NCBI RefSeq assembly: GCF_004664715.2
Contig: NC_051086.1
Coordinates: 74,905,366-74,969,365, forward strand
Direction of reading: 5' to 3'
Source of the DNA: Peromyscus leucopus
Lineage: Eukaryota; Chordata; Mammalia; Rodentia; Cricetidae
Length of the DNA: 64,000 nt
Part shown: piece after piece, positions 22,290 to 32,381 of the stretch
How the letters are laid out: each line of letters begins with the position of its first letter
How positions within the stretch are numbered: position 1 is the stretch's first letter
Program-made: the position numbers and the translations under genes
Notes under the pieces: generated by a model
Databases searched by the model: none
What the model was told of the DNA's origin: nothing
The model's input: the letters and a program-made list of their open reading frames with translations, nothing else

Positions 22290-24831
22290 GCCATTTAAAG
22301 AAATTGTTTACATGTTGTTATTTCTAACAGCTGTCATACAAAATATTGGCACAAGGTTGGGTTATTTAACATTCCCTGTGGGAGAATCTTGCATTGATAG
22401 CTCTTAACAGACTGAGAATTATTGTAAGTAGGTACTATGAAGGCAAATTTTTCTCTGCCTTTTCTTGTAAGGGTATTGAGAAGAAACAGTCTTTTAAACT
22501 GATAAGTATAAAAAGCCATCCTTTAGGTAATATAGTAGGCAAAGGAATTCCAGATTGTAGAGAGCCCATTGGCTGAATTACCTTGCTAATAGTTCTTAGA
22601 TCTGTCACCATTCTCCACTTACCAGATTTCTTTTTAATAACAAATCCAGGAGAATTCCAAGGGCTGGTTGATTCTTCAATATGCCAAACATTTAACTGAT
22701 CATGTACCAGCTGTTCTAAGGCCTATACTTTCTCTGTTTTTAAAGGCCATTGCTGAAACCATACAGGCTTGTCTGTTTACCATTTTAAAGGTAGGGCTGT
22801 GGGTGTCTTTGAAAGATCATCAGGTGTTGTGCCCTGTTCTTGTACTAGCTGGATGATTGGTAACTGATGTTTATAATACCTTCTAATATTTTTCTCAAAA
22901 ATCTGTGTTAGTTTATGGTTTGTTTCTGAGGTTGTTAATCTGAGTATTCCATTGTTGTAATAAATCATGTCCCCATAAATTCATTGCTATATTAGCCACA
23001 TATGGCTTTAATTTTCCTCCTGTCCTTCTGGCCCTATACATTCGACCTATCTAGCACTCTGTTTCACTTGATATATTGTCCCAATCCCTAACATCTGAAC
23101 ATTTACCTCCTGAAGAGGCCAATTTGGATGTCAAGATTCTGGTGCAATTATTGTTACTTCTGCCCCTGTGTCTACAAGACTTTCAATGAGAACATTATTC
23201 ATTTGTATTTTTAATTTTGATGTTTGTTCATTTATGGAAGTTTGCCCAAAAAATCACTTCATGGTTTCTCCCAAATTTTTTGTTCTCTCTTATATAGCTG
23301 TTCTATCACCCAGAGCAGTATGATTTTTTTTTTTACAATAGGAATTAGATTCTTTAATTGCTCTAGGAAGGGGTTTCTTTTATGATGGCAGGAAAGGACT
23401 GCACTGAATTTGACATGTGGGCCTATGAGAGGTCCCTCAGGGAGTATCCCAATGGCAAAGGCAAAGGATTACCTGGTTGTACCTTGTTGATCTACATTCA
23501 TTAGTCCAATGACTGCCTTTACCATACCTTCTGCATAATCCAGAAGGGAGGGGCATTCTGTTGCCATTGTTCCTTGAAATAACATTATTTCTAGGAATGC
23601 TCTGTTTATAGGCCCTTTTTAGGTGACATTGTTTACTGCAATTGAAATACCTGACATTATTAGTTTTTTTTTTTTTAAACCTCTAGAAATCACCGCTCCT
23701 ACCCAAGTATAATCATGGCCATGAGATTCAATATTTACTGTATCTCAGATCCATTCCTCCAAGGGTAATGATATTGCCTTTAATGACCTATTTACCCATT
23801 TTCATTGTGTATTAGCATTTTCAAAAGCCAGAGATTCAATTATTATCTGTCTAGCTTCTGAATTGGTAACATTCTATTTACTGCTGAAGACAGTCTTTGT
23901 AAGAAATTAGTGAAGGTTTCTTTTCACCCTGTATAACTTTTGAAAATGACTCAATTTTCTTTCCTACTTCTTTAATTCTGTCCCAAGCATTCAAGGCTGC
24001 TATTTGGCATAAAGCCAGGGTGTGGTCATCATATAGAGATTGTCTTTCTACATTAGCATAATCTCCCTCTCCAAGAATTTGATTTTGGGAGATTTCCATA
24101 CCTCTAGTCCTACTTTGTTATTCAATGGTCTCAGCCCCATCCATCCACCATTGTCATTGGGGACCAGCTACTAAGACAGCTGTAACCAAATCCTTCCAGT
24201 CTTGAGGAATAATTCACATTGACCATGAGTTTTATGTCTGCTTCACAAATGGGGGATACATACCATCTGAGACTATAGCATCTTTGAATCTCCTTAAATC
24301 TAACATTTGCACAGGAGTTCAGTCAGCTCTTATAGAGCCTTCAGCATTTGGCAGTTCCTGTCAGGTTATTGGATAGATTAAGGTTGACTGTTTGAAAGCC
24401 TTAGGCTGTTTTTCTGTAACCATATAATGCAATGCTGAGATTGGTTCACCTTTAAATTCCTATGTCTGGGTCTGAGTATCTCTATGATCTATTTTAACAA
24501 GTTTACCTAAAACTTTTATCTTGGCATTCATATTAACCAACTTTTTAAATCTGCTGACAATGATGATTCAGATGTGAGACTGACTGCTTCAGCGTAGAAC
24601 AGTAGAAGCCCTAGTGGGTTTCAAAGCAGCTACCTAGTGTGGTAGCAGCCCAAGATGGGGATGAGAGCCCACAACCCACCAGCAGAGAAGAAGCAGAGAG
24701 GCTGCAACAACAAATTGGCCAGTGGGTTAGGGACTCCAGCCCATGTGGGGTGGAGACTCTGGCTGCATGCAGCTCAGACCTGAGCCAGAGCCTGCAATGC
24801 CACAGGCAAGCAGTTTTCGGTGAATTTGTGC
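22290..24831 (-). pseudogene. ERV D gag-pro-pol remnant, truncated in RT
   Basis: Minus-strand pieces in order: capsid C-terminal part with the QGEKKPSLISYKDCLQ major-homology-like block (24099-23878), decayed zinc knuckles (about 23640-23540), protease with a VDTGAEVTII-like core (about 23180), and the RT fingers/palm (about 22720-22334) with [13 protein letters not shown] and [12 protein letters not shown]. Homology stops near 22290, just before the position of the YMDD motif. Stops are frequent. The element has no 3' LTR here; ERV C sits about 45 bp beyond the break. Confidence 0.82.
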
Positions 24832-24849
24832 CCCTCAAGATGGACACCA
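24832..24849 (-). promoter_or_regulatory. Primer-binding site of ERV D
   Basis: The minus strand reads TGGTGTCCATCTTGAGGG next to the LTR. It resembles a decayed Lys1,2-type site (TGGCGCCCAACGTGGGGC). Confidence 0.6.
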
Positions 24850-24851
24850 GA

Positions 24852-25252
24852 TGTTATTCAAATCTTAAATGGTCTAATAACAGAAAACCTCCAGCCAGAT
24901 ATTGGGGTGAAAGCTGAAAAATCAGAGAAGCACAGCAGTCAGCCACTAATTCTTACCTCTACAACATCCTCAGTCTAAAGCAAGTGATTTCCTGTTTCCT
25001 CATACCTTATATAACTTTCTGTGTCCTGCATCTACTTCCTGGGATTAAAGGTGTGTGTCACCACTGTCTGGCTCTGTTTCTCTCATGTAGCCCAGTGTGG
25101 CCTAGAACTCATAGAGATCCAGACACATCTCAGCCTCCTGAGTGATAGGATTAGAGGTGTGTGCCAGCACCACTTGACCTCTATGACTTGTTAAGTGGCT
25201 GGCTTTGTCCTCTGATCCTCAAACTTATTGGGGTACACAATATATCACCACA
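24852..25252 (-). repeat. 5' LTR of ERV D
   Basis: About 401 bp, minus-strand start TGTGGTGATATATTGTGTAC and end GATTTGAATAACA. It contains ACACACCTCTAATCC and ACACACCTTTAATCCCAG SINE-like modules and a TATATAAGG box near 25005-25013. The inverted copy (46428-46818) lacks about 10 bases of the second module. Confidence 0.82.
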
Positions 25253-26922
25253 CAGGTGTGATCTTGTGTGTGTGCTTGGGGGCTGGCATCATGGTGTGGA
25301 TTGGTTTCTGTTTGAGACAAGGTTACTCTAGGGACCTGAAAACAAGTACCAATCCCAGTGCAGGAAGCCTGGAGACAGATTTCAACACAGAGCTTTGTTA
25401 AAGCAAGGGGGTGTAGACATAGTCAAAGCAACCAACTCAGGGAGCCACAGTGAAACAACTGGGAGTTGATCACTCTGTTGCTGAGATTCTGGAATGCCAT
25501 CAGCACACCAGCTACAGGGATGGAGGGGTGGGATGCTTGATTGAAGGGTCCATTTATCTTTTCGCCTGGAAAAACCTGAGAAGACTAAAGGTGATTGTAA
25601 ATTTCCCACAGGCCATACTGTTCACTAACTAGTGCAACATGTATTAAAGGTCTCAGTTGAACTGTGATTTCCTAAGAGAAAATGGGGTTAGATATTGGGG
25701 TCAATACAACTCGCAAAAGTAAGCTTTGATGGTGCTGAAGTGCTCAACACTACACTTACAGAAAACCTAACAGCAAAAACTGCACTAATAGTAATTGAAT
25801 GTATTAACAACTAAGTAGGTCTATCTTCCGTTGTCTTTTTAAAATTGAGACAGGATTTCACATAGACCATGCTGCCAATACAACCACTATGTGGACCAAG
25901 GTCCACAAGTGCATCGCCATGCCCAGTTTTATGATTTTACAAAAGAGAGGTGATTGAAGTCAGGGCTTGTTGGTTGCTAGGCAAGCACTCCATCACTTGA
26001 GAAAACTCCCCAGGTTTGGTTTCTTTTAAAAGTAGTTAATTCCAGAAGGGACAATGGCTGGTAAAGAAGTGAGTTTGTGAAGAGATGAGGAAGATCACAT
26101 TTTCAGAGTTTGTTTTAATTTCTGGTGCCCATTTCAACTGAGGTATTTTTATTCTAAAGGAGATAAAATGCCAGCATATTTCTTTCATTTTGAAAAAAAT
26201 TTAGGGTTCTGTTTTGTATAAAATGTGAGATGAAGCAGGAGGTTTTAAGGCAGAGGGGGGAATGGGAATAAAGTGGTAAAGAAGGACAAAGGAGCAGACT
26301 AGATGGTGGGGTTTCTGAAATAAACACAGGTTACCACAGGCTCCAAAGCAATGGAGATAATACGTGGTGGGTGGGTTCATACATTGAAATGCACCAGCAA
26401 AGGAACATTCCCTTTTCATCACTTGAATTTCTAATGTGTTTGTCACTGTTAGTGAAAGATGATTGACAGAGAAACTTGACAATGAGAAATGAGATCAGTG
26501 CCGTGGGTACCTGGGACGGGCTACAGAAGCCTTTGCAGTAGGAGACAATTGGACAAGCAAGCTAGACATAGTCTGGAAAGAGGCAAGGAGAATTTGATAG
26601 GAAACTCTGGGTGGATGGGCAGAAGCTCATGATGCAAAAAGGACAGTGTCCATGAAAGGCTCTGCTGATCAGCTCTCTGATGGAAATGGGCATTTAAAAA
26701 GTTGGGAGACCTGGAAGTTTCCCTAAGAAATATGGATAGTTTTATTGAATATTTTAGGCTAAGTATTAAGAGCATTTAAAATTCAGCCATGGAAGACAAC
26801 ATGAAGAAAAATGCTTGATGTCAGATGGGACCCATAGACCCTCAAATCTTGATGGTTTGTTTGTTTGTTTTTTTAAAGTCTTATGTAGCCTGGTCTCTAA
26901 TTCATATGTAGCTGAGTATGGC
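25253..26922. other. Host spacer between ERV D and the Rbbp6-linked LTR
   Basis: No gene is supported. A B1-like fragment lies at about 25845-25930 (minus). Long minus-strand frames at 26201-26482 and 26521-26775 have counterparts in the inverted copy but no known similarity. The portion 25285-26590 is markedly diverged from its inverted copy at 45100-46400, while both sides are nearly identical. Confidence 0.55.
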
Positions 26923-27373
26923 TGTGGTGATATTTTGTTTGTGCCCTACCAAATAAAGGTGGCCTGAAGATCACAGGGCAGATCCAGCCACTAGTCAACC
27001 ATAGAGGCCAGGAAGTGGTGGCACACACCTTTAATCCCAGCACTCTGGTGGAGAAAGCAAGGAGATCAGAAGTTCAGGGCCACCCTGGGCTCCATATGAT
27101 TGAATCAGTCTAAAACAGCCAAGGGGTGGGGATGGGTCACACCTTTAATCCCAGGATCAGGGAGGTGGAGACAGTAATATAAAGCCAGTGGATACAGGAT
27201 TTCAGGTCATTCTGTCTGAGGATTTCTAGAGAGAGCATCTCCCCCTGTCAGCTGAGGAGTTGAAAAGGTAAGTTGGCTGTGGGTTTTCTCTTGGTCAAAC
27301 TATTCTTTCAGCATTTACCGTGATATCTGATCCTGGGTTTTTGTTATTCAAACAAATTAGAATTGGTGGTATA
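26923..27373 (+). repeat. ERVK-type 5' LTR upstream of the Rbbp6 retrocopy
   Basis: It begins TGTGGTGATATTTTGTTTGT and runs to about GGTGGTATA, just before a primer site. It has AATAAAG near the start, two ACACACCTTTAATCCCAG-type modules, a TATA-like AATATAAAG at 27177-27185, and a consensus splice donor GTAAGT at 27268-27273. It is related to the LTRs of ERV D and the plus-strand provirus. No matching 3' LTR was found downstream. The exact 3' boundary is uncertain by a few bases. Confidence 0.8.
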
Positions 27374-27375
27374 GC

Positions 27376-27393
27376 TGGTGCCCAATGTGGGGC
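27376..27393 (+). promoter_or_regulatory. tRNA primer-binding site beside the LTR
   Basis: TGGTGCCCAATGTGGGGC, two mismatches from the Lys1,2-type site TGGCGCCCAACGTGGGGC. It shows that the LTR is a 5' LTR of an internal-bearing element, not a solo LTR. Confidence 0.8.
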
Positions 27394-27582
27394 AAGAACC
27401 AACTACCCTGAGAGTAAGCCATTTAAGCTCTACCCCACAGAGCCAGCTTTACTCTGAGACAGCATCTTTGAAGACAGTTGTTAAGTCAAAGTGCCAGGAC
27501 TTCAGGCCCACACAACTTGGTGCCAGGGCTACAAAACGACAGAGTTCAGAGGGGCACCTAGCCCACAGAATCCTCTGCCACC
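27394..27582 (+). other. ERV-like leader joined to the Rbbp6 reading frame
   Basis: 189 bp of leader-like sequence directly after the primer site, comparable in position to the leader of the provirus at 32382. A short upstream frame (27378-27614, 78 codons) starts in the primer site and overlaps the Rbbp6 start in another frame, which could reduce translation. The main start codon has a strong Kozak context, GCCACCATGC. Confidence 0.6.
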
Positions 27583-29919
27583 ATGCCCGGTGTGCACTAC
27601 AAATTTTCCTCTAAACTCAACTATGACACGATCATCTTTGATGGGCTCCAAATCTCCCTCTGCGACTTAAAGAAGCAGATTATGGGCAGAGAAAAGCTGA
27701 AAGCTGCCAATAGCGACCTGCGCATCTTCAACGCAGAGACCCAAGAAGAATATACAGATGACAATGCGTCAATTCCTAAAAACTCATCTGTAATTGTCAG
27801 AAGAATTCCCAGTGGAGGCGTTAAGTCGTCAAGGAAGACACAAGCTCGAAGTCGAACTGAACCAGTGATGGGGACTACACAGGCAACCAATGATTCTTCT
27901 GCATCCATTTCTCTGGCCCAGCTTACAGAGACTGCCAATCTGGCTGAAGCCAATGCTTCGGAGGAAGATAAAATCAAAGCAATGATGTGGCAATGTGGCC
28001 GAGAATACGACCCAATCAGTTCCGTGAAGAAACCTCTGGGTCTACCACCTCCATCTTATACCTGTTTTCGTTGTGGTGTCCCTGGTCATCGTGTTAAGAA
28101 TTGCCCAACAAACAGGAATAAGAACTTTGAATCTGGCCAGAGAATCAAAAGGAGCACTGGAATTCCTACCAGTTTTCTGACTGAGGTGAAAGATCCTAAC
28201 ACGAAGGGTGCGATGCTCACCAACTCTGGAAAATACGCAATACCGACCCTAGATGCAGAGGCCTATGCGATCGGGAAGAAAGAGAAGCCACCCTTCTTCC
28301 CAGAGAAACCATCCTTGTCGTCGTCGTCGTCATCTTCAGAAGAAGAAGAAACAAAACCTATCCCGGAGGAGCTCCTGTGCCTCATCTGCAAGGACATCAT
28401 GGTGGATGCTGCTATCATTCCCTGCTGTGGAAACAGTTACTGTGATGAATGCATTAGGACAGCACTCCTGGAATCAGATGAACATACATGTCCAACATGT
28501 CATCAGAACCATGTTTCTCCGGATGCTTTAGCTGCCAACAAGTGTTTACGACAGGCTGTCAATAACTTCAAAAATGGAACTGGCTATACCAAAGGACCTC
28601 GCCAACAGCTCCCTCCACCCCCACCCCCAATACCACCACCAAGACTGCTCCGACAGAGGAGTCCCCAGCCTCTGGCCCGAACTCTGGTACGGAGACAGCT
28701 GGATCCTCTAAGGATCCCAGAGACATCTTCCTCAGCTCTCCCAGCTCCCTCTGTATCTTCGTTAACTTCAAGTCCGGCTCCCTTGGCACCCTCTGTGCCT
28801 GGAACTCCATCTTCTGCCCCAGCTCCGGTACCGGATTTGACTGGGACAGTGTCTATCCCAGTCCATTCTGAAAAGTCAGACGGCCCTTTTCGGGATTCGG
28901 GTGATAAATTATTACCCGCCGCAGCGCTGGAACCAGAGCATTCTAAGGGAGCCTCCTCATTTGCAATTGGGGCTCTCACTCAGGAAAAGGGTCACGAGGT
29001 GCCTGCCCTTGGAACTGCGTCTCAGTTGGCACAGTCGTCATTGCAGGGACAGTGGGTCCCCACAACTGGTCCGGTAAGAAAAAGTGCTGCTCTTCCAGGT
29101 GGTGGACCTCCACCAGGTTGGGGACATTTCAACCAGCTTGGCCACCTGGTTTCTCCACCGCAGCAAGTCAGAAGAGGGGAAGGAAGTTGTCACTGGAGCA
29201 CAGAGCGTGGGCCACAGCAGAGCCAAAGATCCGAGCGGGCTCAAGGCCCATCCCTCTCAGGAACTCCAGTCTGTGTTCCTGTTCCTCCACCTCCTTTCTA
29301 TCCCTGTATGCTCCCTGTTCCTCCAGGTGCCCCTCCGCTGCAGTTCTCACCTGGGTTTCTTCCTCACCAGCCCCAGCCTTCAGGATACAGTGTCCCTCCT
29401 CCAAGGTTTCCACCAGCTCCTGCCAGTATATCGAAACCTTGGGTATGTTGGTCAGGAGTGCAGACTGCTCATTTAAACCCCATGCCTACAACGCAAACAT
29501 GCCTTTTGTCTAGGGAAGAATTCTATAGAGAGCAACGACGACTGAGGGAAGAGGAGAAGAAACAGTCCATGCTAGATGAGTTTACAAATGATTTTCTTAA
29601 GGAGTTGACATACAAAAAAATTCCGAAGAAGCATAGGCGCTCTTTTTCAAGGTCTAAATCTCCCTGTACTCGTTCATCGGATTCAAGAAGTTCACACACT
29701 TACTCAAAATCAAGATCTGACTCTGGATCCTCCAGCCACTCACACTCTCGCTCCTGTCCATCATCATCTTCGTACCCCAGGAGAGGCAGAGGCGAGAGCC
29801 GTCATCACTGTTCAGGATCTAGATCTGGAGGATGTCACCGATCCATGTCAAGGTCGCCTGAATACAGACGTTATCATTCTCGGTCAAGATCTCCACAGAG
29901 AAGGTCCACCCCGCTATGA
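27583..29919 (+). CDS. Rbbp6-like retrogene, N-terminal 778 residues, intact frame
   Basis: An intronless frame closely resembling the N-terminal part of RBBP6, an E3 ubiquitin ligase and mRNA 3'-end processing factor (about 1790 aa). Domains in order: DWNN ubiquitin-like fold (about 4-76); CCHC zinc knuckle C161, C164, H169, C174; C4C4 RING (about 266-306) with C266, C269, C281/C282, C287, C290, C303 and C306; a proline-rich stretch (about 344-355); and an arginine/serine region (about 690-778). All zinc ligands are present. The protein begins MPGVHYKFSS rather than RBBP6's MSCVHYKFSS and differs at many positions from the parent. It lacks the RB- and p53-binding and lysine-rich C-terminal regions because of a frameshift near 29900. 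An LTR, primer site and leader lie directly upstream. Expression is unknown; it may be a functional retrogene or a slowly decaying copy. Confidence 0.82.
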   Translation: MPGVHYKFSSKLNYDTIIFDGLQISLCDLKKQIMGREKLKAANSDLRIFNAETQEEYTDDNASIPKNSSVIVRRIPSGGVKSSRKTQARSRTEPVMGTTQATNDSSASISLAQLTETANLAEANASEEDKIKAMMWQCGREYDPISSVKKPLGLPPPSYTCFRCGVPGHRVKNCPTNRNKNFESGQRIKRSTGIPTSFLTEVKDPNTKGAMLTNSGKYAIPTLDAEAYAIGKKEKPPFFPEKPSLSSSSSSSEEEETKPIPEELLCLICKDIMVDAAIIPCCGNSYCDECIRTALLESDEHTCPTCHQNHVSPDALAANKCLRQAVNNFKNGTGYTKGPRQQLPPPPPPIPPPRLLRQRSPQPLARTLVRRQLDPLRIPETSSSALPAPSVSSLTSSPAPLAPSVPGTPSSAPAPVPDLTGTVSIPVHSEKSDGPFRDSGDKLLPAAALEPEHSKGASSFAIGALTQEKGHEVPALGTASQLAQSSLQGQWVPTTGPVRKSAALPGGGPPPGWGHFNQLGHLVSPPQQVRRGEGSCHWSTERGPQQSQRSERAQGPSLSGTPVCVPVPPPPFYPCMLPVPPGAPPLQFSPGFLPHQPQPSGYSVPPPRFPPAPASISKPWVCWSGVQTAHLNPMPTTQTCLLSREEFYREQRRLREEEKKQSMLDEFTNDFLKELTYKKIPKKHRRSFSRSKSPCTRSSDSRSSHTYSKSRSDSGSSSHSHSRSCPSSSSYPRRGRGESRHHCSGSRSGGCHRSMSRSPEYRRYHSRSRSPQRRSTPL

Positions 29920-30780
29920 CATCAACTCCTATTAAGGGCCAAGCCTCCACTTCAGAGACCCATTTGAGAAACAACGGTACCACACTGGAGAGGAAATACC
30001 TACCGAAAGTGGTACAACAAGTACAACAAAGGGTATGTTGTGGGGGCACTGTCTAGAATCTCAGCTACCAGGCACGACTTCTCTCCATAGAGACTTTCAC
30101 CTCTTAATATCAGAAATTCACCCTTCACAAGAGGGTGCTGAGAAGACTATGCTGCTGGACAAAGTTATAGAAATAGAAATCCAGGTGGCAACTATCCAGA
30201 AAAGCTTTCAACAAGATATAGTGACAATTGGAAAGATGACACAAAATCAAAAGAGAAGGAGAGTGGGAACATTCCATGAAACAATGATGGAAACAAGCAC
30301 AAAGGACATGGAAAACAAAGAAATTGGGAGGAGAGTGAGAGCTTCCTGAGTTCTGAGCTGTTAGAGACTTCCAGCAAATGCAGGGAGTCGTCGGGTGTTG
30401 ATAACACTAAGGCAGATACACCGTTTGGTTTGTCCTCCCAAGGAGAGACGATGCTATACCTATTGAGGATGAACTGACGGAGGCAGAATCCATCACTTTC
30501 AAACCAGTGTCTGAGAAGGACAAGAGAGAAAAAGACTAGCATCTGAATCTGTCTATGGGGCTCAAGCTTCACAGGTTCAAACTTGATTTCCTTTTTCCAC
30601 AATGTCTAGATTTGTCTCTTGGGGTTGACATTCTGCTAAGCCAGGACACAGAAGACAAACACATGAGTGAAAATGTCACTTTGTTAATTTAGAGTGTGAA
30701 CTGTATTAACCAGTGGGGTAGGTGTGTTTTGTTAATTTGTGCACTCATTATGAACAAAGAAAAAATAAAAAGCTCCTAAA
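29920..30780 (+). pseudogene. Frameshifted continuation and 3' UTR of the Rbbp6 retrocopy
   Basis: Rbbp6 homology continues past the stop in another frame. RDPFEK-like, NIRNSPFTRG-like and SESFLSSELLETS-like stretches can be read piecewise to about 30538, where KPVSEKDKREKD meets a stop. The long lysine-rich C-terminal coding part of RBBP6 is absent. What follows looks like 3' UTR, ending with AAAAAATAAAAAGC at about 30758-30771 and no clear A tail. A 104-codon frame at 30035-30349 is only a shifted reading of this region. Confidence 0.72.
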
Positions 30781-30999
30781 CATCTCATGACCCCAGTGTT
30801 TTGTTTGTTTGTGTTTTCAGTTTTGCTTTTTTCCACTCCTTTATGATATTTTACACACATGGCAAGTTGTGCAGTCAACTTTATATCCTATGGGGCTGCT
30901 TCTTCCATTTAACTTTTTGCAAAGCATTGCCACAGTGGTATTGTGCCTAATTAGTCACATCTGCCTTTAGTTCTACCCCTTGTGTATCCTAGCAGTAGA

Positions 31000-31520
31000 G
31001 ATATCTATGGAAAACTGGTATAGCCACTCTGGAAATCCTGAAATAGCTAAAATAAATCCACCATCTAAACTCTCCTGGGCCAAATGCTCAAAGGACTTGA
31101 CATCATCCACAGATACTTGCTCAGCCATATTCATTGCCACTGTATTCACAATAACTAGGAAATGGAAACAGCCTAAATGACCTTCAAAACTGAATGGATA
31201 ATGAAAAGGTATTTGTATGCTAAGGAACTCTACTGCGTTGTAAAAAAAGCTGAAACCGTGTATTTTGCAGGTGAATAGGTGGAACTAGAGTATATACTGA
31301 GAGAAGGAATCCAGACCCAGAAAAACAAATGTGTTTTCTTGTATCTGCAGTGCTTAGCTCATTATCTTCACATAAGTCACCACAGTAATCAGAAAAGTAA
31401 AAAGAGACCAAGTCAGGGGGGCTCTAGATTGGGCGATGGGAGGTCAAGGCACCATGAATCAGAAAATGGGGAGATTGGAGTTGAGCTTTAAGTAGGCAGT
31501 GGCAAAAGTGAGCAATACAG
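31000..31520 (+). repeat. Old L1 fragment, 3' part
   Basis: Recognisable L1 ORF2/3' landmarks: GGAAAACTGGTATAGCCACT, CTAGGAAATGGAAACAGCCT, GAATGGATAATGAAAA, CAGACCCAGAAAAACAAATG. It is 5'-truncated and much mutated, with no coding capacity. Confidence 0.75.
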
Positions 31521-31559
31521 AGAGGTTAATAAATAACACTAAGAATGTTTCATGAAACA

Positions 31560-32375
31560 TATAGACTACGTGATTTCATGCTTACCTAAAATTACATGTA
31601 ATATATATATATGTGGATACATAGATGTATAGTTTAAGGAAGTTATGACACCGGGTAATAATGCTCCCCACAAGAGCCATGAACTATGTAATGAAGCCCC
31701 CAGTACCATGTATGAGAGACATGAGTTCTCTTGAGTTGTTGCAAGGGTAGTCCAAGGGATACCCCCAAACAAAACAACATAGGCTATTGCTGTTGCCCTT
31801 GGTTGCCTCCAGAATTTGAAGGCAAGGCCCTGTTGCTGGAGGAGTCATGCTCTTCAAACACTGGACTTGGAGGAAATGTACAGGAACTGACTTCAAAGTC
31901 CTCTCCCTGATGACTGGCTCTCAGAGAATCAGAAGATTCTATGGAAGCTGCCAAGGGATAGGTGCATTTGCTAGTCCTACCCCACTGTAAACCTATGTAC
32001 ACAACAGTGACTGGCCTGGCAGGATATCCACAGTGATGCAATACTGGCACCTTTATTTTGGTTACCATCAACTGTCTGATTGGACTTAAGGCCTGCTCAA
32101 CAGGAGGGATTCATATTTAGTACTGTAACCCTAGCTAACTACCCACGGCTAGAGAGAACATAAACCCGGGAGGAAAGCTCACTACTCCTACTTCCCTAAA
32201 CCAAAAGGATTTGTTTTCTCAGTAACTATCCTTACACAGATATGTGGAGCTCTCACCCCTCATCCAAGACGCTTCTTTTTGCAACAGATGAAGACAGTTA
32301 CAGAGCCCCACAACTGATCCAAATGCAGATGGTAAGTGAGTGGGGGTGCCAACCCTATCTGATATATCTGCAACA
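31560..32375 (+). repeat. Left part of an old dispersed repeat split by the ERV
   Basis: The CTACTTCCCTAAACCAAAAG, GCTCTCACCCCTCATCCAAG and ACAGATGAAGACAGTTACAG stretches look like a rodent dispersed repeat whose sequence resumes at 39767. I do not give it a family name. The beginning is uncertain, and a (TA)n run lies at 31600-31611. Confidence 0.5.
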
Positions 32376-32381
32376 CAACCC

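Noticed and set aside
26201..26775. Minus-strand frames conserved in the right arm (44909-45515)
   Set aside because: The region is the diverged spacer; the frames change length and have no known similarity, so they are not treated as genes.
27621..29513. Long frames opposite to or overlapping the Rbbp6 frame (minus 27621-27977, 28568-28979, 29038-29413; plus 28253-28531, 29052-29513)
   Set aside because: Shadows of the real frame, caused by its biased codon composition; no domain resemblance.
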